A stretch of 64,000 nucleotides of DNA from Candidatus Pseudomonas phytovorans (GTDB lineage: Bacteria > Pseudomonadota > Gammaproteobacteria > Pseudomonadales > Pseudomonadaceae), in the NCBI GenBank assembly GCA_029202525.1, contig CP119325.1:2950001-3014000 (forward strand), in the 5' to 3' direction. Made by a program: the position numbers and the translations under genes. The notes below the pieces were generated by a model. It ran no database searches, was not told the origin of the DNA, and saw nothing but the letters and a program-made list of their open reading frames with translations. The stretch's first letter is position 1. The number at the start of each line of letters is the position of its first letter. This document shows positions 1 to 8,301 of this stretch, piece by piece.

Positions 1-170
1 GTGCCGGTCAAGGAGATGATCGGTGGCAGATCGACCCATTCATGGCGATTTTGTAGTCCATTTCCGAAAACGGTCCTCCCCATCCTCCTGGTCAAGCTTG
101 CCTGGGGGCCCTGAACTTGGCACCCTTGGGCGGTTTGAATCGTCTGTATCACGACAGAAGGAAGTTTGCA

Positions 171-893
171 TTGAGCTGGGACAAGGTGGGGAAACTCCTC
201 GTAGCCGTGCTTGTTGGCCTGATGGTCCTTTTGGCTGCCTACGTGTTGCTCAGGGGCAACCCGCGCCTGGAGGCGTCACTGACCTATGCCTACCTCACCT
301 ATCCCACCCAGTTCAGTGAGCGCATTAGCAAAGCCAGCGAGCAGCTCAAATATGAACAGTTGCAGGGGCGCATCAACAGCATCGGTCAGGGCGAGCTAAG
401 CCACGATCAGGTCGAGCGCTTGATCGAAATGGCCCAGGCGCCTTATGCCCAGCTGTTCGCCAAGCCTTTCGAGGCCGGGCTGGTCGATCACCGTACCGGC
501 TTGCTGATCGAGCTGCGCAACACGGGTGATGCGCAGGTCCGGGAGGTGAAAATCCGCCTGCCAGCCAAGGGCCTGGTGCAGGTGCGTGATGCTGCCGGTA
601 ACGACACCCTGCTGGAGGCCGCCACCGCGCAGGTGGATATCCCGGCCATCGAGCCAGGGGGCACGTCCAGGGTCTGGGTCTATTTCGATGCGGACTATTC
701 GCAGATTCGCCAGGGCGGGGTCAGCATCAGCCATGCCGACGGAGTGGCCAACGTACAGGTGTACCACGAGGTCATTGGTTTTCCGGCCATGGTCGCCCGC
801 TACAGCCGCGAGTTGATGGTGTTGCTGGGAGGGCTGGCGTTCAGCGTGTTGGGTTTGGTTTATGCCTGCCTGGCACGGCGTAAGGCGCCGTAA
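171..893 (+). CDS. Hypothetical protein with two membrane segments
   Basis: About 240 aa, no family recognised. A hydrophobic segment at roughly residues 8-26 is followed by a polar domain of about 180 residues and a second hydrophobic segment near the C-terminus (about 210-230) ending in a short basic tail (ARRKAP). This suggests a large periplasmic loop between two membrane helices. I chose the TTG at 171 because AGAAGGAAG lies about 8 bases upstream. The frame stays open to a TTG at 117, which lacks such a site. It is monocistronic as far as can be seen. Function unknown; that it is a real gene is well supported by codon use and the membrane pattern. Confidence 0.7.
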   Translation: MSWDKVGKLLVAVLVGLMVLLAAYVLLRGNPRLEASLTYAYLTYPTQFSERISKASEQLKYEQLQGRINSIGQGELSHDQVERLIEMAQAPYAQLFAKPFEAGLVDHRTGLLIELRNTGDAQVREVKIRLPAKGLVQVRDAAGNDTLLEAATAQVDIPAIEPGGTSRVWVYFDADYSQIRQGGVSISHADGVANVQVYHEVIGFPAMVARYSRELMVLLGGLAFSVLGLVYACLARRKAP

Positions 894-979
894 ACGCCTC
901 ACCCACCAAGTCAGGCAAACTGGCAATGATTCGGCGTATACCGCATACTTGTCGGCAAACGCCGATACAGGAGCATGCC

Positions 980-1429
980 ATGCTTGCCGAAGTGCTTCGC
1001 GACAATGGTTACCACGAGTACCGGGCGCGCCTGCAGGCGCTGCTGGAAATACCCGAATTTGCCAGTGACTTTGAAATCCACACCCGCATCACTCATGGCT
1101 TTGCCGCCACTTGGCTGGTGAAGCTGACCGAGCGCGGGGTGTTCACGCCGGTGGAGCGGGACCAGATCATCCCCCTGCGCACCCTGAAAACCCGTATCGA
1201 GCGTGACCAGCCGCTGACCGTGGAAGAGAGTGATCGGCTGTTCCGCTCGGCGCACATCACCGCCATGGCCGAAGCTGTGTTTGGTGAAGCGGACAAGGCC
1301 AAACGCTGGCTGTCCAAGCCCAAGGAACGCTTTTCGGGGCTGACGCCGATGCAGATGCTCACCACTCAGCAAGGCACCACTCAGGTCGAAGAGATGCTGC
1401 TGCAGATTGCCGAGGGCTTTGGCCTGTGA
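980..1429 (+). CDS. Xre/MbcA/ParS-type antitoxin of a Res-Xre module
   Basis: 149 aa. The N-terminal part is a helical Xre-like region, and the C-terminal half (ending SGLTPMQMLTTQQG...) is the DUF2384/MbcA-ParS domain typical of antitoxins paired with RES-domain toxins. The start at 980 has AGGAG 6 bases upstream. The stop overlaps the toxin start by 4 bases (GTGA), so the two are translationally coupled. In this family the antitoxin binds the toxin through its C-terminus and represses the shared promoter with its HTH; both are inferred here from family knowledge. The closest system I recall is the structurally studied Res-Xre pair of P. putida KT2440. Confidence 0.9.
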   Translation: MLAEVLRDNGYHEYRARLQALLEIPEFASDFEIHTRITHGFAATWLVKLTERGVFTPVERDQIIPLRTLKTRIERDQPLTVEESDRLFRSAHITAMAEAVFGEADKAKRWLSKPKERFSGLTPMQMLTTQQGTTQVEEMLLQIAEGFGL

Positions 1430-1863
1430 TTTTGTGGCGTATCAGCGCCTATGCAGATTTGAGCGGCACAGGGGGCTTACGTGTCAGCGGCCGCTGGCAC
1501 CAGGCGGGACGGCCGGTAGTGTACGCCGCCACCAGCCCTTCTGGGGCCATGCTTGAGGTGTTGGTGCACCTGGAGATCGACCCCGAGGATTTTCCTACCA
1601 CAATGCGCTTGATCCGCATCGAATTGCCCGACACGGTTTCACAAGCGCAGTTGCCCGCCTTGCAGCCTGGCTGGTCCGCTCAGCCCGAGTTGACCCGGGC
1701 GTTGGGCAATCGCTTTCTGGATGAGGGCTCGGCATTGTTGCTGCCCGTGCCAAGCGCGATCATGCCCAGCACCATCAACTACCTGTTCAACCCACGGCAC
1801 CCGCAGGCGAAGCGCGCGAAAATCCAGGTTGAGGACTTCACCCCCGACAGCCGTCTGTTCTAG
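1426..1863 (+). CDS. RES-domain toxin (NAD+-degrading) of a Res-Xre module
   Basis: 145 aa, the usual RES-domain length. The RES signature is visible: R5, GRW at 22-24, VYAA at 32-35 and the conserved glutamate E44 in AMLEVLVHLE. Later come S and N residues in LLLPVPSAIMPSTINYLFNP. RES toxins share a fold with ADP-ribosyltransferases and act by depleting cellular NAD+, causing growth arrest. The start is a GTG overlapping the antitoxin stop. The antitoxin-first order is the standard arrangement. No truncation or substitution of the recognisable conserved residues is seen, so the toxin looks intact. Confidence 0.92.
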   Translation: MILWRISAYADLSGTGGLRVSGRWHQAGRPVVYAATSPSGAMLEVLVHLEIDPEDFPTTMRLIRIELPDTVSQAQLPALQPGWSAQPELTRALGNRFLDEGSALLLPVPSAIMPSTINYLFNPRHPQAKRAKIQVEDFTPDSRLF

Positions 1864-1870
1864 CGCGGAT

Positions 1871-3046
1871 TCACCACAATGCAGCCGATGCCGTCGTCAA
1901 CACCCGGCCAAATACGGCGAGTGCCTTGTCCACTTCAGCCTCAGTGCTGAAACGGCCGATGCTCAAGCGCACACTGTTGCGTGCCTGGCGCTCATCCAGG
2001 CCCATTGCCAGTAGCACATGCGAGGCGGCGTTACTCGCCGAGTTGCAGGCCGAGGTGGTCGACAACGCCAGCTCGCTGGCCAGTGCTGCGCTGTTGAAGC
2101 CTTTGCTGTCGATACACAGGTTCAGGGTATGGGGAATGCGTTGGCTGGCACTGCCATTGAGGGTGATGCCGGGTAACGCCAGCAGGCCTTCGCGCAGCCG
2201 GGTGGCCAGTTGCTCAAGGTGCTGGTGCTCGCTGTCGCCGGGCTGGCCTGCCAAGGCAAAAGCGCTGCCCATGCCCGCGATCTGATGGGTTGCCAGGGTA
2301 CCGGAACGCAGGCCCTGCTCATGGCCGCCGCCGTGCATCTGCGCACGCATCAGCGCGTGGGCGCGTGGCCCGACATAGAGCGCGCCGATGCCTTTTGGCC
2401 CGTAAACCTTGTGCGCCGAGAACGACATCAGGTCCACGGCCATCGCATTCAGGTCGATGGCCAGCTTGCCCACAGCCTGCGCGGCATCCACGTGCAGCAG
2501 GGCACCGTGGGCACGCACCAACTGCCCAATGGCGGCAAAATCGGTGACCGTGCCCAGCTCGTTATTGACCGCCATCAGCGAGACCAGGCGGGTATCGGCG
2601 CGCAACGCTGCCTGCACGCTTTCGGGCTGGATCAGGCCGGCAGCATCCGGGGCCAGGCGGGTAACGGCCCAACCTTGGCGCTCAAGCTCGGCCACCGTGT
2701 CGAGCACAGCTTTGTGCTCCAGCTGGCTGGTGATCAGGTGCCCGGGCTGGTCGATGCCTTGGGCAATGCCTTTGAGTGCCAGGTTGTTGGATTCGGTCGC
2801 GCCCGAGGTCCAGACTAGCTTGTCCGCTTGCGCGCCGACGCGCTCGGCCACCTGCTGGCGGGCTTGCTCCACGGCCTGCCGGGCGGCCTGGCCGTAGGCA
2901 TGACCGCTGGACGCCGGGTTGCCGAAGTTGGCCTGGCCGCCTAGGCAGGCGAGCATGGTTTCGATGACCCGGTCGTCGACGGGTGTGGTAGCGGCGTAGT
3001 CGAAGTAGAGCGGGGCGTTGGGCATGGTGTACGGCCGGTCCGGCAT
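1871..3046 (-). CDS. Cysteine desulfurase, IscS/NifS family
   Basis: 391 aa PLP enzyme of aminotransferase class V that would take sulfur from L-cysteine, leaving a persulfide and alanine. PLP lysine K213 is in SFSAHKVYGPKG, the ring-stacking histidine H111 in SQLEHKAV, and the PLP aspartate D187 in LHVDAAQA. The likely persulfide cysteine C334 is in TTSACNSASNA. No iscR, iscU, iscA or hscBA genes flank it, so it is a stand-alone copy beside the housekeeping isc operon expected elsewhere. A second start at 3025 (MPNAPLYFDYAATTP) is equally plausible; neither has a strong ribosome binding site. It ends 7 bases from the convergent toxin gene. Confidence 0.9.
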   Translation of the reverse strand: MPDRPYTMPNAPLYFDYAATTPVDDRVIETMLACLGGQANFGNPASSGHAYGQAARQAVEQARQQVAERVGAQADKLVWTSGATESNNLALKGIAQGIDQPGHLITSQLEHKAVLDTVAELERQGWAVTRLAPDAAGLIQPESVQAALRADTRLVSLMAVNNELGTVTDFAAIGQLVRAHGALLHVDAAQAVGKLAIDLNAMAVDLMSFSAHKVYGPKGIGALYVGPRAHALMRAQMHGGGHEQGLRSGTLATHQIAGMGSAFALAGQPGDSEHQHLEQLATRLREGLLALPGITLNGSASQRIPHTLNLCIDSKGFNSAALASELALSTTSACNSASNAASHVLLAMGLDERQARNSVRLSIGRFSTEAEVDKALAVFGRVLTTASAALW

Positions 3047-3206
3047 GGGGCACCGTGATTCGGCACCGTTCAGGCAAGCCTACATGCCGCGGTGAAGAGA
3101 TTTTTCCTTTTCGTTATACGTTTATTGCATGAGCTGAGAATAATTTTCTCCCGTTTACGCCCTGCGCAAAAAAGTTCGGTTTAAGGTCTGTATGAAGCGC
3201 AGTAGC

Positions 3207-4133
3207 TCAGGCGGGCTCCAGGGCCTTCTCTTCCTCCGCTACCACGCGTTCGCACAATTCGGTGATCTGCTCGCGCATCCAGCGGTTGGCCGGGTCCTGG
3301 TCGGTACTCTCATGCCAGTAAAGGTGCGTTTCCAGTGCAGGCACCTCCACGGGCAGTGGCTGATAACGCAACTGATGGCGACGGGCGAAGCGCTCGGGTA
3401 CGGTCATCACCATGTCGGTCTGCTGCAATACCTGCGAAGCCATCAGGTAATGCTGCGAGCGCAAGGCCACCTTGCGTTGAACCCCCATCTTGCCCAGCGC
3501 GAGGTCGACGTAACCCAGGCCGTTGCGGCGGCTGGAGATGTGGATATGGGTCATGCCCAGGTAGTTGTCGAGGGTCAGCTTGCTGTCAGCCAGCGGGTGG
3601 CCCTGGCGCAGGGCGCAGACATAGCGGTCTTGCATCAGCTTGACGTGGCGCACCTGCGGGTCGGTGTTCAGGGGTGCGTCGATGGCGAAGTCCAGGCGGC
3701 CGGCGGCGAGTTCCTTGGTGGTCTCGCGGCGCTTGCACAGGAAGCTTTCGATAAGTACCGCGGGCGCCAGGCGGCGCAGGCGCTGGAACAACGGCGGCAG
3801 GATGACCGCCTCGGTCAGGTCGGTCATGCTGATGCGAAAGGTCTTGTTCGCCTGCTGCGGGTTGAATATGCGGCTTTCCTGCACCGACGTACGCAGCAGC
3901 GCCAAGGCGTTGCGCACCGGGCCGATGATGTTCTGCGCCATGGGCGTGGGCACCATGCCTTGCGCGGTGCGCACGAACAGCGGGTCGTTGAAGGTTTCGC
4001 GCAGCCGCGAAAGGGCGTTGGACACCGCCGGCTGGGTAATGCCGACAATCTGCCCGGCGCGGGTCAGGTTGGCTTCGGTGTAGATCGCATCGAACACGAT
4101 GAACAGGTTGAGGTCGACCTTGCTGAGGTTCAT
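3207..4133 (-). CDS. LysR-family transcriptional regulator (NodD-like)
   Basis: 308 aa. The N-terminal winged HTH reads DLNLFIVFDAIYTEANLTRA, then the recognition helix around TQPAVSNALSRLR and the family motif FNDPLFVRTAQGMVPT. The rest (about 90-300) is the LysR substrate-binding fold. It is transcribed away from the acyl-CoA dehydrogenase that starts 141 bases upstream, the usual layout for a LysR protein controlling its divergent neighbour. Effector unknown; an acyl-CoA or related acid is a guess from context. Confidence 0.88.
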   Translation of the reverse strand: MNLSKVDLNLFIVFDAIYTEANLTRAGQIVGITQPAVSNALSRLRETFNDPLFVRTAQGMVPTPMAQNIIGPVRNALALLRTSVQESRIFNPQQANKTFRISMTDLTEAVILPPLFQRLRRLAPAVLIESFLCKRRETTKELAAGRLDFAIDAPLNTDPQVRHVKLMQDRYVCALRQGHPLADSKLTLDNYLGMTHIHISSRRNGLGYVDLALGKMGVQRKVALRSQHYLMASQVLQQTDMVMTVPERFARRHQLRYQPLPVEVPALETHLYWHESTDQDPANRWMREQITELCERVVAEEEKALEPA

Positions 4134-4273
4134 GGGCGCCGCTCTTTGTTGGAATTATTGGCCGATCATATATTGGTTATGAATGTTTATACACGCGGAA
4201 AATAGACTAGGTGGATGGTGGCTGGCTGCTCTAGGCTCTGGCCCATGTTCTTCGAACCGTGAAGGTAGCCCCG
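4134..4273. promoter_or_regulatory. Divergent promoter region between LysR gene and acyl-CoA dehydrogenase
   Basis: This 140-base spacer includes an AT-rich core around 4155-4200 in an otherwise GC-rich context. Within it, ATATTGGTTATGAATGT and similar T-N11-A spacings are compatible with LysR binding. No single operator can be fixed by eye. Confidence 0.4.
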
Positions 4274-5503
4274 ATGGATTTCGCCTATTCGCCCAAGGTC
4301 CAGGCACTGCGCGAGCGCGTCACTGCGTTCATGGACGCCTATGTCTACCCCGCCGAAGCCGTGTTCGAGCGCCAGGTTGCCGAAGGCGACCGCTGGCAGC
4401 CCACTGCAATCATGGAAGAACTCAAGGCCAAGGCCCGCGCCGAAGGGCTGTGGAACCTGTTCTTGCCGGAATCGGAGTACGGCGCAGGCCTGAGCAACCT
4501 GGAGTACGCCCCGCTGGCGGAAATCATGGGCCGCTCGCTGCTCGGGCCAGAGCCGTTCAACTGCTCGGCGCCGGACACCGGCAACATGGAAGTGCTGGTG
4601 CGCTACGGCAGCGAAGCGCAGAAACGGCAGTGGCTGGAGCCGTTGTTGCGCGGCGAGATCCGCTCGGCGTTTGCCATGACCGAGCCGGACGTAGCCTCCT
4701 CGGACGCTACCAACATGGCCGCCACTGCGGTGCGTGACGGCGACGAGTGGGTTATCAACGGCCGCAAGTGGTGGACCTCTGGCGCCTGCGACCCGCGCTG
4801 CAAGGTCATGATCTTCATGGGCCTGTCCGACCCTGAAGGGCCACGTCACCAGCAGCATTCCATGGTGCTGGTGCCCACCGATACGCCCGGCGTGAAAATC
4901 GTCCGCCCGTTGCCGGTGTTCGGTTATGACGATGCTCCCCACGGCCATGCTGAAGTGCTGTTCGAGAGCGTGCGAGTGCCTTATGACAACGTGCTGCTCG
5001 GCGAGGGCCGTGGCTTCGAGATCGCCCAGGGGCGACTTGGCCCAGGGCGTATCCACCACTGCATGCGCTCGGTCGGCATGGCCGAGCGTGCGCTAGAGCT
5101 GATGTGCAAGCGCTCGGTCGAGCGTACGGCTTTTGGTCGGCCACTGGCGCGGCTGGGCGGCAACGTCGACAAGATCGCCGATTCACGCATGGAAATCGAC
5201 ATGGCCCGGCTGCTGACTTTGAAAGCGGCGTACATGATGGACACCGTCGGCAACAAGGTCGCCCGCAGCGAGATCGCGCAGATCAAGGTAGTGGCGCCGA
5301 ACGTGGCGTTGAAGGTAATCGACCGGGCAATTCAGATGCATGGTGGGGCCGGGGTAAGCGGCGATTTCCCGTTGGCCTACATGTACGCCATGCAGCGCAC
5401 CCTGCGCCTGGCCGACGGGCCGGATGAAGTGCACCGGGCGGCGATTGGCAAGTATGAGATTGGCAAGTATGTGCCTGTGGAGCTGTTGCGAGGCGGGCGC
5501 TGA
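4274..5503 (+). CDS. Acyl-CoA dehydrogenase family protein
   Basis: 409 aa flavoprotein expected to introduce an alpha-beta double bond in an acyl-CoA and pass electrons to ETF. Visible family features are AFAMTEPDVASSDATNM (FAD/substrate loop), WWTSGACDPRCK, and the C-terminal MHGGAGVSGDFPLAYMYA followed by LADGPDEVHR, typical of the COG1960 subfamily that resembles ACAD10/11. The ATG at 4274 is preferred, with AAGG about 8 bases upstream; an upstream GTG at 4259 is in frame. It is divergent from the LysR regulator, and no other beta-oxidation gene is adjacent. Chain-length preference cannot be read. Confidence 0.88.
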   Translation: MDFAYSPKVQALRERVTAFMDAYVYPAEAVFERQVAEGDRWQPTAIMEELKAKARAEGLWNLFLPESEYGAGLSNLEYAPLAEIMGRSLLGPEPFNCSAPDTGNMEVLVRYGSEAQKRQWLEPLLRGEIRSAFAMTEPDVASSDATNMAATAVRDGDEWVINGRKWWTSGACDPRCKVMIFMGLSDPEGPRHQQHSMVLVPTDTPGVKIVRPLPVFGYDDAPHGHAEVLFESVRVPYDNVLLGEGRGFEIAQGRLGPGRIHHCMRSVGMAERALELMCKRSVERTAFGRPLARLGGNVDKIADSRMEIDMARLLTLKAAYMMDTVGNKVARSEIAQIKVVAPNVALKVIDRAIQMHGGAGVSGDFPLAYMYAMQRTLRLADGPDEVHRAAIGKYEIGKYVPVELLRGGR

Positions 5504-5515
5504 AGTTGTCAGCCC

Positions 5516-5550
5516 GCGCCGGCCTCTTCGCGGGTAAACCCGCTCCCACA
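5516..5550 (+). repeat. Single REP element beside the insertion sequence
   Basis: The core GCCTCTTCGCGGGTAAACCC then GCTCCCACA matches the Pseudomonas REP family that occurs as inverted pairs elsewhere in this window. Only one arm is present. The insertion sequence begins 5 bases after its CCCACA end, and no second arm is found on the far side. Confidence 0.75.
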
Positions 5551-5554
5551 AATA

Positions 5555-5580
5555 TGGACTGCCCCCCAAAAGTTGGACAG
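5555..5580 (+). repeat. IS terminal inverted repeat, orfB end
   Basis: Begins TGGACTGCCCCCCAAAAGTT. It matches the reverse complement of 6961-6986 at 23 of 26 positions; the mismatches are at positions 13, 15 and 26. Confidence 0.9.
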
Positions 5581-5582
5581 TT

Positions 5583-6389
5583 CTATGCTGCCGCCTGGGT
5601 CCTGTACTCGACAGGGCTCAGGCCATTGAGCCTTAGCTTGATGCGGTCATGGTTGTAGTAGTGAATGTACTCATCCAGGCCCGCTTTCAATTCATCAATA
5701 CTCTCGAAACGCTTGAGGTAGAAAAATTCTGACTTGAGCGTGCCGAAGAAGCTTTCCATAGCTGCATTGTCTAGGCAATTGCCTTTACGAGACATGCTCT
5801 GTTTCACCCCACGACTGCGCAGCTGGTGGCGATACTGACCCTGCTGGTACTGCCAGCCCTGGTCGGTGTGGAGCACCAGCTTCGGCTTTTCTCCCAAGGT
5901 TTTGAGTGCCTTGTCGAGCATGTTCCCAACCAGGCTGTACTGAGGGCGACTCGCCGTCTCGTAAGCGATGATTTCTCCGTTGTACAAATCCATCACAGGC
6001 GAAAGATAGAGCTTCTGTTCAGCCACTTTGAACTCAGTTACGTCACTCACCCATTTCTGATTAGGACGCTGGGCAACGAAATTTCGCTCCAGCAGATTCG
6101 GCGCTATCTTGCCAACAACACCTCGGTACGACTGATACTTCTTAGGTCGCACCAGTGACTGCAGACCCAGGGCAGCCATCAGCCTCTCGATGACCTTCTT
6201 GTTGACCAGTACCCCACCTTTTCTGATCACGAGTGCAACGCGTCGATAGCCGTAACGCCCTTTCTCTTTGCGATAGACCTGCTGAATCTGCTCTTTAAGC
6301 TCGGCATATTTGTCCGGCTTCTGCTGAGCTTGCACCTGATAGTAAAAGGTACTGCGAGCCAGCCCGACCAGACGCAGCAGGTCAGGCAA
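5583..6389 (-). CDS. IS150-group transposase OrfB (DDE catalytic domain)
   Basis: 268 aa as drawn from a TTG at 6389. It holds the HTH_21-like region (ARSTFYYQ, KGRYGYRRVALVIRKGG) and the rve/RNase-H-fold integrase core with the DDE triad: D in WVSDVTEF, D in LHTDQGWQY and E in NAAMESFFGTLKSE. The C-terminus YIHYYNHDRIKLRLNGLSPV is also characteristic. In this group the active transposase is the OrfAB fusion made by a -1 frameshift; the frame is open upstream through VLIVSRLKPRFPLPDLLRLV into the end of orfA. No disruption is seen. Confidence 0.93.
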   Translation of the reverse strand: MPDLLRLVGLARSTFYYQVQAQQKPDKYAELKEQIQQVYRKEKGRYGYRRVALVIRKGGVLVNKKVIERLMAALGLQSLVRPKKYQSYRGVVGKIAPNLLERNFVAQRPNQKWVSDVTEFKVAEQKLYLSPVMDLYNGEIIAYETASRPQYSLVGNMLDKALKTLGEKPKLVLHTDQGWQYQQGQYRHQLRSRGVKQSMSRKGNCLDNAAMESFFGTLKSEFFYLKRFESIDELKAGLDEYIHYYNHDRIKLRLNGLSPVEYRTQAAA

Positions 6390-6418
6390 AGGGAATCTAG
6401 GCTTGAGCCTCGAAACGA

Positions 6419-6937
6419 TCAGGACTTTTTCCCCGACATTCGTTCCTTTTCCTCTCGCAAAGCCTTGAGCTCCTTTAAGACAGCGTTCTCCATGCGCAGA
6501 TATTCGAGCTCCGCCATCAGCTGGTCTCGGGGCTTTTGCGAATCGTCAGTATTTGTGGGTTTTGCTGGTTTGATCTTCTTCGGCACTTTGATCGGCTTTT
6601 TCTGGCGGTCGACAGGGGCTATAGGGTCACCACTGTAGTACTGCCGCTGCCAGCTGCCTATCTGCGATGATTGACCGAGGCCAAAATGTGCTGCGGTTTG
6701 CCGCATGGAAAGGCGATGTTCGTGCATGTAGCTCAGCACCTGTCGCTTGAAATCGTCGTCATAACGCCGCCCATGTGAGCGTGAAGAAAGGCTGGATTCG
6801 CTCTGATGGCTGGAAACCCACCGGCGGAGCAGGCTGAAATCAACATCGAAATGCTGGGCTACCTTTCGGAAGCCATTATTGCCATCCAGGTAGGCTGAGA
6901 CGGCTGTGAGCTTGAACTGCTCTGTGTATTTGCCCAT
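6419..6937 (-). CDS. IS150-group transposase OrfA (DNA-binding subunit)
   Basis: 172 aa. There are two helix-turn-helix units, one near KLTAVSAYLDGNNGFRKVAQ and a second near DFKRQVLSYMHEHRLSMRQT. They are followed by a basic linker and a leucine-zipper-like coil (LMAELEYLRMENAVLKELKA) used for multimerisation in IS3 elements. It ends MSGKKS just after an AAAAAG run. ATG start at 6937 with GGGGGA upstream. Confidence 0.92.
   Translation of the reverse strand: MGKYTEQFKLTAVSAYLDGNNGFRKVAQHFDVDFSLLRRWVSSHQSESSLSSRSHGRRYDDDFKRQVLSYMHEHRLSMRQTAAHFGLGQSSQIGSWQRQYYSGDPIAPVDRQKKPIKVPKKIKPAKPTNTDDSQKPRDQLMAELEYLRMENAVLKELKALREEKERMSGKKS
6425..6434 (-). other. Probable -1 programmed frameshift site of the IS
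   Basis: On the minus strand the end of orfA reads GGG AAA AAG TCC TGA. Slipping back one base at AAA AAG gives GTC CTG ATC GTT TCG, in frame with orfB. It would produce a continuous OrfAB protein (SGKK then VLIVSRLKPRF). IS150 itself uses a similar A-run. The stimulating downstream structure was not modelled. Confidence 0.75.
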
Positions 6938-6960
6938 AGGTCCCCCAAGGGTTGGATTTT

Positions 6961-6986
6961 TTGTCCAACTTCTTGGGGGCAGTCCA
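6961..6986 (-). repeat. IS terminal inverted repeat, orfA end
   Basis: Read on the minus strand it begins TGGACTGCCCCCAAGAAGTT. It lies upstream of orfA, so it should also overlap the element's own promoter. Confidence 0.9.
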
Positions 6987-7070
6987 AATACAACGTGGGT
7001 CCGAAGCCTGCGCGGTACCTCCGGGATATTGGTTGTATGGGTTTATTTAAATTTTATATAGGCCCGGGGG

Positions 7071-8135
7071 TCAGACCCGCATCTGCGGGTCTTCCTCTTT
7101 CCGACCGACTGGACAATCGGTATTTGAAGGCTGCTCTGGCGAGTGATTCACGATTGCCGCCTTTTCCCCCCGCGTTTTCACCAACGAAACCACCACCCCA
7201 CCCAGCAACAACCCGAACGTCACTCCCAGCGACAGCAACGCCGGCACCTTGCCCACCATGCCGTGGTAGAAAATCTTGCAACCAATAAAGATCAGCACCA
7301 GCGCCAACGCATACTTGAGGTAAACGAACCGGTGCATCAGCGCCGACAGCGCAAAGTACAGCGAACGCAGCCCAAGAATGGCAAAGATGTTGGAGGTGTA
7401 GACAATGAACGGGTCCTGGGTAATGGCGAAAATCGCCGGCACGCTGTCGACGGCAAACACCAGGTCGGCCAGCTCGATCAGCACCAGTGCCAGGAACAAC
7501 GGGGTGGCATAGCGCACTGCTTTGCTGTGCCCGGGCGGGGTTTGGCGCACGAAGAAGTGCGAGCCGTGGATTTCGTCGGTGACGCGCATGTGCCGGCGCA
7601 CGAACCTGATGATCGGGTTGTTGGCCAGGTCAGGGTGGCTGTCCTCTTTCGACAGCGCCATCTTCACCCCGGTAAACAGCAGGAACGCACCGAAGATATA
7701 CAGCACCCAGGCAAAGTTCTGCACCAGTGCAGCACCCACGCCGATCATGATCGCCCGCAGGAACACGACCCCGAGGATGCCCCAGAACAGCACGCGATGC
7801 TGGTAGCGGCGGGGGATGGCGAAATAGCTGAAGATCATCGCCATGACGAACACGTTGTCCATCGATAGCGATTGCTCGACCAGGAAACCGGTGTAGAACT
7901 CCAGCGCCGACTGAGCGCCCAGTTGGTACCAGACCCCGACGCCGAATAGCACACCAACGCTGAAGTAGCCTGAATACAGCAGCAGGCTTTCACGCATTTC
8001 GATTTCCCGGTCATGGCGGTGCAGCACGCCCAGGTCGAGCACCAGCAAACCGATGACGATGGCCATGAACACCAGCCACAACCAAGCGCTGGTACCGAGT
8101 ACAGGGGTGGTGAGGAATGCTTGCAGAGCTGTCAT
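7071..8135 (-). CDS. TerC-family integral membrane protein (Alx-like)
   Basis: 354 aa polytopic membrane protein. The TerC hallmarks are the acidic membrane motifs SLSMDNVFVMAMIFSYF and LVFAVDSVPAIFAIT, plus VLFWGILGVVFLRAIMI. Alx/TerC proteins are linked to metal (Mn2+) export or metalation of exported proteins and to tellurite and pH stress. The start at 8135 has AAGGAGG 7 bases upstream. The upstream in-frame start at 8219 would add a polar stretch and is rejected. The IS sits about 80 bases downstream of its stop. A perfect 9-bp inverted repeat (AGACCCGCA/TGCGGGTCT, 7073-7092) spans the last codons and may aid termination. Confidence 0.88.
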   Translation of the reverse strand: MTALQAFLTTPVLGTSAWLWLVFMAIVIGLLVLDLGVLHRHDREIEMRESLLLYSGYFSVGVLFGVGVWYQLGAQSALEFYTGFLVEQSLSMDNVFVMAMIFSYFAIPRRYQHRVLFWGILGVVFLRAIMIGVGAALVQNFAWVLYIFGAFLLFTGVKMALSKEDSHPDLANNPIIRFVRRHMRVTDEIHGSHFFVRQTPPGHSKAVRYATPLFLALVLIELADLVFAVDSVPAIFAITQDPFIVYTSNIFAILGLRSLYFALSALMHRFVYLKYALALVLIFIGCKIFYHGMVGKVPALLSLGVTFGLLLGGVVVSLVKTRGEKAAIVNHSPEQPSNTDCPVGRKEEDPQMRV

Positions 8136-8301
8136 GAGCCCCTCCTTGAATGTCGACGTTGCATGGCAACAGTGATCCGACATCACGGCTTGGCAGCCGT
8201 CAGAGGGGCCCGGTATCACATGAATTTGAGCCTAGACCCGTTTGCAGGGGATACCGAATGGGGAGCTGTTACATTTCTTTGCCAAGGCCGTGATGAGGCC
8301 T

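Larger units (their letters stand above)
5555..6986 (-). mobile_element. Complete IS3-family (IS150-group) insertion sequence, 1432 bp
   Basis: The element carries orfA and orfB on the minus strand. Its ends are 26-bp imperfect inverted repeats starting TGGACTGCCCCC and matching at 23 of 26 positions. AATA occurs directly outside both ends (5551-5554 and 6987-6990), a 4-bp target duplication in the 3-5 bp range of IS3 elements. Length, gene layout, the long two-HTH OrfA and the frameshift site all fit the IS150 group. Base composition is visibly more AT-rich than the flanks. Both reading frames are open, so it appears transposition-competent and fairly recent. Confidence 0.95.

Noticed and set aside
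23..319. 98-codon plus frame at the left edge
   Set aside because: It overlaps a better-supported membrane protein gene in another frame and has no family or signal support.
8136..8230. Possible yybP-ykoY (manganese) riboswitch upstream of the TerC-family gene
   Set aside because: The leader has an ACGGCT/AGCCGT hairpin, but I could not find the conserved GGGGAG and CUCA-type loop elements of that riboswitch.
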